Below are positions 1-11,459 of a stretch of DNA of 64,000 nucleotides, piece after piece. The translations under genes were made by a program, and so were the position numbers. The DNA comes from Gorsachius magnificus (lineage: Eukaryota; Chordata; Aves; Pelecaniformes; Ardeidae), in NCBI GenBank assembly GCA_034008185.1, contig CM067084.1, positions 2,127,385-2,191,384 on the forward strand. The letters run 5' to 3'. The notes below the pieces were generated by a model, which saw nothing but the letters and a program-made list of their open reading frames with translations, searched no databases and was not told where the DNA came from. The stretch's first letter is position 1. Each line of letters starts with the position of its first letter.

Positions 1-35
1 AGAAGAAACTGGAAAAAGCAATGAAGGTGCTCAAG
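1..35 (+). CDS. SDAD1: SDAD1 exon (window exon 1, left-truncated)
   Basis: Two bases of a split or cut codon, then [11 protein letters not shown], ending phase 0 at donor GTGAGG. The left end of the exon may lie outside the window. Confidence 0.88.
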
Positions 36-3000
36 GTGAGGAGAGCGGTGCCTGAATTGCCAGCAGCTTAGCTTAATCCTTCAAGTGCTGAAATCGTGCT
101 GTTGCCCCTGTGGACTTGGCTACCTGTAGTCATGTCCTCAGGTGTACTAGCATCCGTTGGCCAGGCATATGCCATGTTGGCCTGGGAGGGAGCTGTTGTG
201 AAGCAGACTTAGAGGCCAAGTTGTGGATTAGTTCTGCTCTGGGTGCCCTTCGCGTGGTCCGCTACTTTAAAGTATGGAGTTTCCTGATAAGTAACTTGGT
301 GATGCAGCTCCTGTTGCCTCTTTGGTCAGCTGGCAGAAAAAGCAATGTGACTGAAAAGTGATCGTTTACTTAAAGTGCCTCTCTTGGAAGAGAGGTAAAG
401 AGCAGCTTTTAATAGTAGCCCGAAACTGAAGCGCTTGTAGCTTGTTCAAGGAAAGAAAAAGTCTCTTTTTTTTGCCATGCAGAAACAGAAAAAGAAGAGC
501 AAGCCAGAGGTGTTCAACTTCTCTGCTATTCACCTGATTCATGATCCCCAAGGCAAGCATGCATTGCATTCTGTCTTTTTTCCAAGTTCTGTGTTAATCC
601 CAGTCACTGAAGCTTAGATGCAACTCTGAGGAGAAAGCAAGTGATGAGGAGAAGCAAATCTGACAATGTGATACTTGTAGTGTTCTTGATCCTAGAGTTT
701 CATAGCACTTGAAAAAGGTGAGATCCATCCTGTTAGGCTTGTTGTAGTGGAACAGTCAGACAAGGAAGGAGCAATATGATACCACCCGCTTCAGGTTGCT
801 ACAGATCAGGATGTGGCTGTCTACCTCTTGAATGTGTGAAGGCCATAATTTGTGTGATTGGGAAGCAATTTATCTACTGTAGCTTCTTAGGCTTACCCCC
901 TTCAAAAATGTAATTTCTATTACTATTCTGATGTTTGTTTATTAGTGCTCGAGTTGGTCTTAGTCTGACTTGGTGAACCTCTGGGCATTTTGCTTTTCAG
1001 ATGAATCCAAAATATATCTAAAAAACCCCTAACTTTAAATACTGACCCCTGCTTATGATGCTGTGGAACTTGTGCTAGTTTTCTTCCCCTTTGAACCTGT
1101 GTGCAGCTTTAGATCTTCTAGGCACGTGAGAAGAAAAATAACGCATAGGGGAAGTGCTCTGGCCACCTTTATTGTATTCTGTGCAAGGGCACTGGGGCTT
1201 AAAAAACCCCAAGCCAAGTGGTCAGCCTTTTTTACTTAATTCTAGCTGAGTTCTGCATGGTGTTATTTAAGTTTGCCACAAATTTATTACCGCTCCTTCT
1301 AGACTTTGCAGAGAAACTGCTGAAGCAGCTGGAGAACTGTAAGGAACGATTTGAAGTGAAGATGATGCTCATGGACCTAATATCTAGGCTGGTTGGAATA
1401 CACGAGGTAAGTATTCTGATTATTTTAAAATAGTCTGATAGTAGCTGGCTGGCCTGGTTTGTGTGGTGGCGTACTCTGACCTCGTGCCTCTGGAAAAAAA
1501 GGTTTCATTTTGCTGTATGTTGAAAAGCACAGGTATAGGGTTGGGTAGTTGCCTGTGGGCCTCATGGAATGGTGCAGTGGTGTAGCCTGGTGTGGTACTA
1601 AGTGAGCTCTGCTAGAGTGAGCTGTTGGTCTGCAATAGCTGGGCTGTCCCTGACAAATAGAGGAGAACATGCCTTTTTCAAGATATGTGTCCTCCTGGGA
1701 GGTTCTTGAAAGAAGGGCTTTTCAGAGGAGTTCAGCAACTGCTTGTGAACTTTGGCTGAGGTGCAGCCAAAGCGTGATGAAAATTACCGGAGTCTCTCCC
1801 TGTTTTGGGAGAGAAGATAGCGTCGCTGAGGCAAAAAGTGGCACATTGTAGGATCGCCTGGAAGAGTGCTCCAGTTTGAATTCTGTGCAGTCTAACAAGA
1901 ACATCTCTGGATCTCAGAGCTTGGGATTGAGCCTTGTATTTCCTTTGTACAAGTCACTTTCTCATCTCCACACATAGCAAGGCCAAGACAGGACAATGTG
2001 TCATGCAATAAAACCTAAAGCATTTGGGGAGCAAGCCGTATAGAATCATGGATTGCTTTACAGCATATGAGCCTGTGAAGGTGATTTCAAGTTAAGAGAC
2101 TAAAAGTTAATCTGTTAAATATATTTCTTGCAGCTTTTTCTTTTCAATTTCTACCCCTTTGTTCAGAGATTCCTACAGCCGCATCAGAGAGGTAAGTAGC
2201 TGCTAGTAGTTAACATTGCTGGTTCATCACGTCACATTTACAGTTGGTTCTTAGAAGAGGCGCTATAAAAGAACAGGTAACACTAGCTTAGCAGGTAGTA
2301 GAGAGTAAGAGTAGTCCAGAGAGTGTGGATGAAGCAAGTAAAAGGCCCTGGCTGCCAGAACTGCAAAGGGCTTTGGACTTGTGTGGAAGCTGTGTGCACT
2401 CAATGCTCCTTACCTGACCATTTGAGTAACTCTGGCAATGGAACAAAACCTGCTGAGTCCCTAGTTCCTTGCAAATCCTGTCTAATTGAGCAAAGCATGA
2501 CTGCTGCTTGCTGCTTTGTCTTACTGGGGTTTCACTCTAGTTAGAAAGCATTTCTTTTTGTCTTAGCTGGCCATTGAGGGCCTGCACGGCTGCTGAGATG
2601 GAGACCAGATGAGCTCCTAATGCTTGGTGGGAGAGGAGAACTGGTTTTCCCAAGTAACTTGAGACTGAAATGTCTTTGAGGCTTAGACAGAGCATCTTGT
2701 TGAGTTAGCTCTTCAGGTGGATGCGTTTATGGGCCAGACTAAGCTGCAGCAATATCCTTTGACATAATCTTCCCACTTTTCTTCCAGAAGTGACAAAGAT
2801 TCTTCTATTTGCTGCACAAGCTTCACATCAGCTAGTGCCACCTGAGGTCAGTACTGCACCTATCTTTGGTGCTGCTAAAAAAGGACAGCAGGCCAGCATG
2901 GCAATATCACTGAGTGCATTTGTGGGGAGGAGGGAAAGGGAATCTGGTCAGAACTTTTGTCTTGAAAAGCTTATGGTAATTTTGGTTCTTCTGCAAGTTC

Positions 3001-6000
3001 CAAGGGATTGTTTTGTATAAAGGTAAAAAACCCACCTGTGTTTGTCTTGATTTATGTATGAGAATTTGTGTCTAGAACATGTTTGCAGGCTATAGTGACA
3101 AGTCCTGAGCTCTATCTTGCTATGGAAAGGGCTCTGTCTGTTAAATCTATGTAGTAATTTTCGGATTTATTAAATAAGCATTAAATTAATAGAACCTTTT
3201 TTCTTATTTTCAGATTATCCAGTCAGTGTTAATGACCATTGCCAACAACTTTGTCACTGACAAGAATTCTGGGGAGGTCATGACTGTAGGGTGGGTACAG
3301 AATCTTAAAAAAAACCCTGTCAAACTCTCTTTATATGTGGAAAAATACCTTGTTTTTTAAACAACCTGCAACTTGCTAATCCTGTCATTTTTACTAATCT
3401 TTCAAGAACCTGCTTGAATAAAAAAGTTAGGACACTATCTCAGCATAAAAAAGTTAGGACAGTACCTCAGCATAAATTTCCCGTATTTTTGCTGGCAGTG
3501 TTTTAAATAGCCCAGAATTAAGGGTTTCTGTGCTTAGTGCTGTGACTTTTCTGGGTTTCATGATGGGCTTTTTCTATTTGTTGCTCGGTCTTGTATTTTG
3601 CTTCCTTCCTTCCTTGACATTAGTTTTTTCTATTTTGAGGGCAGACCTCTTATCTGTGAATTAATGTATTTGTATATACTCAGTGAGTGGCTAGCACCAC
3701 AGTTCAGGACTTAGAACTTGAATGTTTTGTGGGTGAAATACCACTTATTGATAAATTTAAACATTGCTCTTAGTGGAACTGTAATGTACTTTCTTTGACT
3801 AGTTGAGAGAGGTATTTGCAAAGGCTTGGGTGTAAGCGGAATAGAGAACTATCGGTAAATGTAGGAGAGAGCTGAACTGTCCTCAAAGAAGACTAAGCAC
3901 TCAGTGGGGCAGGCAATAGTGTGTAGACATGGATCTTCAAGTTTCAGATAACTCATTCTGTTACTGGGCTGGTGGAAGTGTCTTCCAGCTGTGGTCTTGA
4001 GAAAATAATTCACTTCCAATTTTTTAGCATCAATGCTATAAAAGAAATCACTGCGAGATGTCCGTTAGCCATGACAGAAGATCTGCTCCAAGACCTCGTT
4101 CAGTACAAGACTCATAAAAATAAAAGTAAGTGTGTTACATGGATATGGCTTCTAGATTGTTTTTTTTCTGTATCATCTGGTCCTCCATTGTTACAGCCTT
4201 CATAATAGTGATGTCTTAAATGGTTTTGTGGGTTGAAAGGTATAATTTTGAACATGCCTGTGCATTTCTCTGTATTTTGAGTATATATACGTAGGAGACA
4301 AAGCATACAAGGCTAGTTATGGCAGGGGAACTAACTGACAAAACTGAGGGGCAAGTCTTAGCTAATAATAAATCTTTATTTATATATATCTTTATAAGGA
4401 AGAGCTGGATCCTGCATTGGAGAGATCATAGGGAGCTGTAACTTGAGAAAAGGCATGAGCAGGCTGTAAATACTCATTATCTGAGTAGGCTTTCAGTTTT
4501 CTCAGAATTCTGCTTTCCTATATTTATTCTTGACTCTTTTTTTATTTCTGGGTAGATGTGATGATGTCTGCAAGAACTCTGATACACCTATTCCGTTCTC
4601 TGAATCCAGAGATGCTGCAGAAGAAATTCAGGGTGAGTTTTTGTGCATTGCATTCACCAGAAATGTAGGCTTGTGCTCAAAAACTGGTGAGAACTGGTCT
4701 CAGCCTCTTCAGAATGAGGTGGAGTTAGGCCCGTGTTCTTCCCCTGCCTGCTCCCTTGCTGCATTTTGAAGTGGCGTGCTCTTATTGCAAGATTGTCTTT
4801 GTTCAGATTCATCAAACACATTGACAGAAGGATTGTGCTACAGAAACTTAACTGTATTCCTAGAGTTTGTTCAACTTATTAGAGATTGAAGATGTTTTCT
4901 TCTTTCACCAGGCAGAATTTCTTTTCCACCTGCACCTTCCTCTCCCCCAGATTTCTTCATGGATTTGTGAGGATTAAAATAGAAGCCTGCTTAAAATGTA
5001 TTTTATTAACTTACAGGGTAAGCCTACCGAGGCCTCATTGGAAGCCAGGATTCATGAATATGGAGAACTGGATGCCAAAGATTATATTCCAGGAGCAGAA
5101 GTACTGGATGTTGAGAGTCAAAAAGAACAGGGAGGAACCCAAGAGGAAGGTCAGCCTTTTTTCTTTACCGCTTCTATTTTGAGCATTATTGTCACTAAGC
5201 TTTTATTTGAGCATAAAATTTTGTGTTGGTGCATTTTATTTGTTGCTGTCACATGCTGTGTCTTGCACATCTGTATTTGTCCAGTAAGGAGCACTGATAT
5301 GATGCTTGAGTAAGTGCACATTAGCCAGTGAAGTTTGTTACTGTGTGGCTTTGTATGATAGACACTGAAGGGTGGAAAAGCAGAGGGACAGACAGCTATG
5401 AAACTTCCTATGTTCAGCTCTTGGTAAACTTTTTGTTGTGTATTCTAAACCACCTAAATGGTACTTCGAAATAGCATTTGGCTTAATTAATTCAATTCCT
5501 GTGTAAATCTTCCACATGACCAGGAACCCTGCCTGAACAGGTGGGGGGGACATGGGGGAGGGACTTGAAAATCAAGCCAGACAAGTTTGGCAAATCAAGG
5601 GTGAGGCCATTAGGGATATTGCAGTGGAGGTGTACTGGAGGACTAAACACCCTGATATGTCATGGTTTTTACGTGTGTGAGTGCAGCGATTAGTAGAAAA
5701 ATCTTCCCTGCTTTCGTTTCTGAAGCTGATCCTTTTAGCACACCAGTCAGTTTGAGAAACAGTGAAGAATGATGCGTATACTGTAGAAAGTAACTTGGCT
5801 ATAAACTGCATTGCTTCCCTCCTTGGTTTAGATGGCAGGGAGTGGGGAATGGGATCACTGAATGGTAGAGTAATGATTAGCATCTGTAAACTACTGTGTG
5901 CTTCAGAGACTGTCCCAAATGCACTTTGTCTTGAGGGTCTTTTAACTTCAGATGAGTTAAGCTTTGCAGAGCATAGCATTATGGTACAGCTTGCTGCAAC

Positions 6001-9000
6001 CCTGACTTGTTGCAAGCTGCTTTGGTTATTTTCTATGGTTGGCTTGGTTTTGAGTGTATGAGGTATATGTAAAGGCATTTCTGGTGAAGGCTCTGATCGC
6101 CGTGATTCCAGGTTTATTGTAATAAATGTATTAAGGCAATGGCAGCTCACAGTAATGACAAAATCGACCACCTGTTTTAACCAGTCTGTTGTAGGGGTGT
6201 GTGTGTTATCAAAGATCTCACATGGCCACATGCAGTTATCACTATAAAAACTGGTGTGCATAACAGAATACGCATGTGATGTTGGGTGTGCTAAGAAATG
6301 AAAGCTGAGGGTTTTTTGCACAGCTCTGAATCAGTTGTGAGCCAGATAGAATTTAGTAGCTCAACTTGCCAGTGGGAAAGCTTGGGAGCTGCCGGTCTGT
6401 TCAGCTGTAGATGCCTTCTAAGAACATAAAAAAAATAGTGATGAGATGTGTGAAGTATCTTAAATCTTTGTAATGTCTATGTAGTTCTAAGGATGGGATA
6501 CTGAGAGCCTACAGCTTGCCTGTTTGCTAAGCACATCCCTGGGCGCAAATGCAATTAACTGACAGGTAATCAAAGGCAGTGAGAGCTTGTAATCCCCTCT
6601 GAAATGATGTCTAACTTGAGCAGTTACACTGAATCTGTATTAACAACACTGAACTTCTTCCCTGGAGCAGATGGATGGGAAAGTGCTAGTCTGAGCGAGG
6701 AAGAAGATAATGAAGATGGAGAATGGATTGATGTGCATCACTCTTCAGATGAGGAGCAGCAAGAAGTAGTGAGTTCCAAGTGTCTTCTACCTCAAATACC
6801 AATAAGTCTTGCTAATAGCAGATGAGTTTCTGTTGCTGTGTGCCTTCATGTGGCTGCTCATGATAAAGTATACAGGGCTGTGGAGTAACTTGACCAAAAT
6901 CAGTGAGGTTGAAGTACCGTGGAGCACCTGTGCTGAAAAGTATGCATGTTAGGGTGAGGGGGAGAGATGGAGTTCTGTCCCAATGGTAAATTCCTTCAAA
7001 GCCTTCATGTACATGAGTGCTTTTGTTTACTCTGAAATCCAAAGGGGTGTAAGTACTTCCCTTTTGTAATAATGCGTGTTGAATATAAGACTACAAAGTA
7101 TCCTAACAGCTGGCCATAGCATTTAATAACAATAATTGCCCCTGCATAGGTATTAGGGAGGCAAGGGTCGTAGATTATGGCACAGAAATAGTTGGCGAAG
7201 CTCGATTTTTCTCTTTTGCACTTTATTTCAAAAGGCAGAGAAGGTGAAAAGCATGCCCTTAGAGGAAAGAAAAGCCAAGGCTGCAGCGGTCAGTACAAGC
7301 AGGCTGCTAACCCAAGAAGAATTCCACAAAATACGCCTTGCCCAGCTCTCCAAAGAACTTAATTCTGCACCTGGTAAAGCTGCCAAGAGGAAAAATATTG
7401 AAATAGATGACGAAGAGGAGGAGGGCAGGTAGGAGATGAAATACTGATGAGTGCTTGCTTTCCTACAACCTGGTGAGACGGCTTTTAACTGTAGAAGGGC
7501 ACAGAGCTCTGCTGTTGGTCAGTGTCCCCTGGTGATAGGTAGCAAACAGGCACACACACTTCCGAAGGGCTCCTGGCCTCAGGGGGCTTGTTTGTTATAC
7601 CTGGGAGAACAGAGATGAGGGGCCGATGGGAACTATGGGACTGCTTTGCTTGGTCAGACCAATAGCCATAGTTTTTGTAGCAGTAGTTGCCTGGTTATCT
7701 CTCCAGAGCTGCTTAAACTTTGTGGTTAAAGCTGGACTCGAAAAACTGGCATGAGAGACTTCTGTAAGAGTTGTCCAAAGCATGAGGATTAGCCGGAGAG
7801 AAACAACAAGATGTGCTTGTGTAGAAGTTTACAGGAAGACGGTGGAAATAAGATAGAGACAAAGGGTCCAGAGGGTGTCTTGTTTTTCTTGTCGCATGAA
7901 GTTTTGTGTGATGGCCTTTTGTTGAATTTTTGTGTGTAGGGGAGAGCTGCTTTCACTCAGAGATATTGAACATCTGCATAAGAAGCCTAAATCGGACAAG
8001 GAGACCAGACTGGCAACTGCAATGGTGAGCAACTTGGCTGTTTCACATGCTCTGTCTTTCTAGATTTGGGTTTGTGTTTTTTGTCCCCTGCAGGAGGAGG
8101 AGGTGGTGGGGCTGTGTCTTGCAAATGGGTGCCCAGCTGCCATCTGCGTTTTGAGACATGTTTTGTTTAGTTTTTTTTGTTGTTGCATCTGAGCTGTAAC
8201 AGATAAACAGCTTCCTGCTGGTCATGCATGACAATGAAAATGCAAACACGGATGCACCCAGTTTTCACTGTGACTTAATAGAGGCAGCACGGAAGAATAC
8301 GTATGTACACAGAAGGTCATACTGAACCTGGATTTATTGTTACTGCTGTAGAATCTGTCACCTTAGTAGCTGATGTTAATTGTAAGGAAAGGAAAATGAC
8401 CCCATGTTACTATATTATGTTGTCTATTCTAGGCTGGGAAAACAGACAGAAAAGAATTTGTGAAAAAGAAAACAAGAATTAACCCATTTGCCAGCTCTTC
8501 CAACAAAGAAAAGAAAAAGCACAAGAACTTCATGATGATGAGATATAGCCATAGTGTCCGGACAAAAAATAAGCGTTCTTTCAGGGAAAAACAGGTAATA
8601 TTTCATGTTGCAAATAGGTGGGGCAGTCTGAGCAGTAAACTTAGAATGCAGCTAAGTGCTGTCTGTCCTGTGCTGGAAGTTGTAGCTGTTTTCTCGGGTT
8701 TAATGGCTGGGAAGGTCTGTGGGCTAGGTGGCTTCCCTTGAATCCTACCCCAGGACGTATATCAGATTGAGGTGGTGAAGAATGCTTTGGTCAGTCTCCC
8801 CTCTTGAAAATGCATTGAGGACCAAGCCTGGTTAGCAAAGTCACGTGTAGGTTAGGAAGGCAGTGATTATGTGGTTTATTTTCCTTCACGTGAATCAAAG
8901 GTCATGTTAGAACCCTCCAATCCTGTGATAGAAAAAATGTTTCCCTGATACGGAGGAGTTCATTCAGGAAAAGCTTTTAGCATGTTTCCTCACTCTCTGT

Positions 9001-10922
9001 ATTCTTTCTTGGACTTTGGTCCTGTTACTGTCGTATTATGGACTTGTCTGTCCTGGCCTTGAGGTCATCTAATAGCTTGTCACAAAAGTACTTAAAGCAT
9101 AGATGTAAATGCTGTTCGTTACATATTTGAAACTGATGAGAGGAAAAAAATAATTGCCCTGGTCCAGCCTGCCACGGTAGTTTCACAATATGCTCTTGAT
9201 GGTGAAGCCCCTGCCCTCTGCTTCCTTGGCTATAGCCTGGCCACGGGGCTATTGGGATTTGAGATGTCTGTTGTGAAAGGATGTGCAAGCTACAAACATG
9301 TAAGTGGCAGTCCAGTTACTGCATGTTCCTGCAGGTAGCTCTGCTGAGGGTAGCTGAAGGGATATCTGAAAGGCAAGGCAGAAACTTTGGGGGATGACTT
9401 TGCTCCTGAAGGCATTGAGCAGGGAGCCTGTGTAGCTCCCCAGGTGTCTGGGATTCGATGAGCTGGCAAGAATAGAGTGGGGACAGGGACTCCCCTGCTG
9501 GGGATAATGCCCGAAGAGTGGCAGCTGTTGCCAGAGAATTGGTGTAGGCATATTGCCTTGCCCTGCTGTGTTTCACCTTGGCAGGGTAAGTCTGTGCTAA
9601 CAACAAAAATCTGACTTAAAATCCTTTTACCTAACCTGGCAGATGGCCAATCTAGGGCTTTACAGGGTGTTACAAAATTGAACTCCTTTGAATGTGTTCC
9701 AAGAAAAACTTATAGAATAATCCAATTATGCAGGGGTCTTGTTCTGTGTGGTGTTAATTTTTGTGCTTCTTTCCTAGGTTCTGAGTGTTCAGATGCTGCT
9801 TTTATAAACCCTCCTTTGTGAGTCAGGGTCATATCATAAGGATCATGTGTAGTGGTCTGCAGCTTGTTGCCCTAAGAGCAGCAAGACTGAAACTGTTTAT
9901 GGACTTGGTAGAGAAAATGTCTTAAGTGGTTTTTTTGGTTCAAAAGGAAAAACCTGGACTAATATCTTCTATAGGGTTTTTATTTGCTATCATTCTGCCT
10001 CACCCCAGATAAGGCTGGCCATGTTATCCTAGCTCTTAAAACACATAAACCATCATAATCAAACAATCCAGGTGCTTTTAGGAAACCGCTCTTGATGATG
10101 ATGATTCTTATATTAGGCTCACTTTCTGAAAAGCCATTGTGAATGGTTTCACTCCTGGTTAATGTTTTGAGTTTAAATATAACAGCTGAACAGTGAAATA
10201 AGTATTTTGTTCATACTTCATTCACTAAAGTTAGGCCACAGCATCAGTTCTGTTGACTGTGATTTGGAAATAGTTGTTAAAAGTGGGCTGAAGTACCATA
10301 GTTGTAGGATCCTGTGTTCTGCTGCCCTCTCTGGTGGTAGAATGAAATGGGACTGTTGTCCATAGTCCAGAGCTAAATTGCCTTTCTAAATGAAGCATGT
10401 CTGAAATACACAACAAAGTCTCTCTAGAGTGATATGGTGCTTGTCAATATTATAGCATCCCTCCTTCCCCTCCTTGAAAAGAAGACTTGGAAAAAATGCC
10501 TTTTTATCCTACTTAGCTCTCAGCTGGACGGAAGTTTTTTCTTGATACCTCCTAGTCGAATATGAGTCAGTGGAAGACAGTTTAGGTTACTCTAATCTTT
10601 TTCATTATATAATATGTGCTAGTGATGTACTGAAACATTTTTTGAAGCCCAACTCTTTCTTGAGTTTGGTGCATTTTAGCTAAATAACCACAACATTTCT
10701 GCCATGGCAGTAGTTAGCATTTGCCAGTTACGGTTCCCCATTTGAGCTGTCAAGTTATTAGTGTTTTCCTCTGAGATGGAAGAAATTGAAGGAGGTGGTT
10801 GATGTGATAGCGTTATCTCCTTACTTAATATTATCCTTACCTTGAATATTCCACTCCTGTTTCGTATTTAGCTGGCTCTTCGAGATGCACTTCTGAAAAA
10901 GAGAAAACGGCTGCTGAAATAA
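1..10922 (+). CDS. SDAD1: SDAD1, SDA1 domain-containing protein 1 (3' part, 14 exons)
   Basis: Orthologue of yeast Sda1, a nucleolar/nuclear factor needed for 60S ribosomal subunit maturation and export (family knowledge). Fourteen exons join in frame into 432 codons plus stop: 1-35, 483-552, 1303-1406, 2134-2191, 2788-2846, 3214-3290, 4028-4125, 4556-4632, 5017-5149, 6671-6768, 7235-7428, 7940-8024, 8433-8594, 10872-10922. The product follows vertebrate SDAD1 closely: a Lys-rich segment, alpha-helical repeats, an acidic stretch rich in Ser/Glu/Asp (exon 10), and a very basic C-terminus ending in KKRKRLLK that looks like a nuclear/nucleolar signal. The human protein is about 687 aa, so roughly the first 255 residues and the start codon lie left of the window. 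Oddities: intron 2 (counting exons in the window) has a GC donor, and exon 11 has several competing AG acceptors. No frame break was found. Identification is near certain. Confidence 0.97.
483..552 (+). CDS. SDAD1: SDAD1 exon 2 in window (GC donor)
   Basis: Starts after GCCATGCAG. Encodes a Lys-rich stretch, then [16 protein letters not shown]. It ends in phase 1 at CCCCAAG|GCAAGC: the donor is GC, not GT, and is required to rebuild the Asp codon with the next exon. Confidence 0.92.
1303..1406 (+). CDS. SDAD1: SDAD1 exon 3 in window
   Basis: Acceptor CTTCTAG, donor GTAAGT. Encodes [16 protein letters not shown] followed by a segment ending RLVGIHE; phase 1 to 0. Confidence 0.95.
2134..2191 (+). 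CDS. SDAD1: SDAD1 exon 4 in window
   Basis: Acceptor TTCTTGCAG, donor GTAAGT. Encodes [19 protein letters not shown]. It lies in no long ORF but fits the family exactly. Confidence 0.94.
2788..2846 (+). CDS. SDAD1: SDAD1 exon 5 in window
   Basis: Acceptor CTTCCAG, donor GTCAGT. Encodes [19 protein letters not shown]; ends phase 0. Confidence 0.95.
3214..3290 (+). CDS. SDAD1: SDAD1 exon 6 in window
   Basis: Acceptor TTATTTTCAG, donor GTGGGT. Begins [20 protein letters not shown] and ends GEVMTV plus a split Gly codon. Confidence 0.95.
3418..3471 (+). repeat. 27-bp tandem duplication in an SDAD1 intron
   Basis: Two adjacent copies (3418-3444 and 3445-3471) of a unit beginning ATAAAAAAGTTAGGACA and ending CTCAGC. 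They differ at two positions (3435/3462 and 3438/3465). It lies between the exons ending at 3290 and starting at 4028, away from splice sites. Confidence 0.9.
4028..4125 (+). CDS. SDAD1: SDAD1 exon 7 in window
   Basis: Acceptor TTTTTTAG, donor GTAAGT. Begins [20 protein letters not shown] and ends QYKTHKNK; phase 2 to 1. Confidence 0.95.
4556..4632 (+). CDS. SDAD1: SDAD1 exon 8 in window
   Basis: Acceptor GGGTAG, donor GTGAGT. Encodes [20 protein letters not shown] and then QKKFR; ends phase 0. Confidence 0.95.
5017..5149 (+). CDS. SDAD1: SDAD1 exon 9 in window
   Basis: Acceptor AACTTACAG, donor GTCAGC. Encodes [20 protein letters not shown], then [13 protein letters not shown] and an acidic tail; ends phase 1. 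Confidence 0.95.
6671..6768 (+). CDS. SDAD1: SDAD1 exon 10 in window (acidic segment)
   Basis: Acceptor CTGGAGCAG, donor GTGAGT. Encodes the acidic stretch [19 protein letters not shown] followed by [14 protein letters not shown]. Confidence 0.95.
7235..7428 (+). CDS. SDAD1: SDAD1 exon 11 in window
   Basis: Encodes [20 protein letters not shown] through an acidic EIDDEEEEG end; phase 0 to 2, donor GTAGGA. The acceptor is the AAAAG ending at 7234. It was chosen because the tempting CAG ending at 7238 would give a stop after two codons, and the AG ending at 7240 would drop two residues that align with the human protein. Confidence 0.88.
7940..8024 (+). CDS. SDAD1: SDAD1 exon 12 in window
   Basis: Acceptor TGTGTGTAG, donor GTGAGC. 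Encodes [20 protein letters not shown] and then ETRLATAM. Confidence 0.95.
8433..8594 (+). CDS. SDAD1: SDAD1 exon 13 in window
   Basis: Acceptor TATTCTAG, donor GTAATA. 54 codons in phase 0/0, starting [20 protein letters not shown] and ending [10 protein letters not shown]. Strongly basic and highly conserved. Confidence 0.96.
8595..10871 (+). other. SDAD1: last SDAD1 intron, nothing recognised
   Basis: 2.3-kb GT-AG intron separating the penultimate and terminal coding exons. I found no coding exon, convincing snoRNA or recognisable transposon in it. Confidence 0.6.
10872..10922 (+). CDS. SDAD1: SDAD1 terminal coding exon
   Basis: Acceptor GTATTTAG. Encodes [16 protein letters not shown] and a TAA stop. 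Confidence 0.96.
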   Translation: MALRDALLKKRKRLLK

Positions 10923-11399
10923 CAGAATGGTACTGGAGAGGAGTACTTATTCACCCTTGAAGAAATAGCCCTACAAGTGCTTCTTTCCACCCGCCACCAC
11001 CCCAAAGGAAGAAAGGGACTGAAATGCCTTATGGATTTATCTCTGTTCTGTCCAGAATGACAAATTGAATGTTTCCAAGCTGTTGGATATTGCATCTATA
11101 GGACAGATGGAAGAGGCCTTAATCCTTGTATGATTTAGATTTTTTTAAAGCATTCTAGGGAATAAGGCAATAATCTTCTATGGAATATAACTTGCTTACA
11201 GCTGGTTTTGTATGTGTAAGTATTAAAAGATACGACCTAGTTAGAAAAATATTTCACTTGAAGCAATTAATGAACAGGTAATTGGAAGGAAAAAGAATAT
11301 TCTGGTTCAGTCTATAAAGTGTGTTTACATAATGTCTGTGCCTGTCATAGGGATGTGACTTTGCAGACTAAGCCATTTTCTAAGCGCCTATTAAATAAC

Positions 11400-11405
11400 A
11401 ATAAA
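11400..11405 (+). terminator. SDAD1: candidate SDAD1 polyadenylation signal
   Basis: AATAAA about 480 bases after the SDAD1 stop, in an A/T-rich stretch. Further AATAAA copies at 11447-11452 and 12233-12238 are alternatives. Transcript ends cannot be fixed from sequence alone. Confidence 0.5.
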
Positions 11406-11459
11406 ACCAAATTATTGTAATACAGCTAAGTTCAAGTGAAAAAAAAAATAAAATCAGAA

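Noticed and set aside
10094..10189. C/D snoRNA-like spacing (ATGATGA ... CTGA) in the last SDAD1 intron
   Set aside because: The C-like box is part of a GATGATGAT repeat and there is no terminal stem pairing around the boxes.
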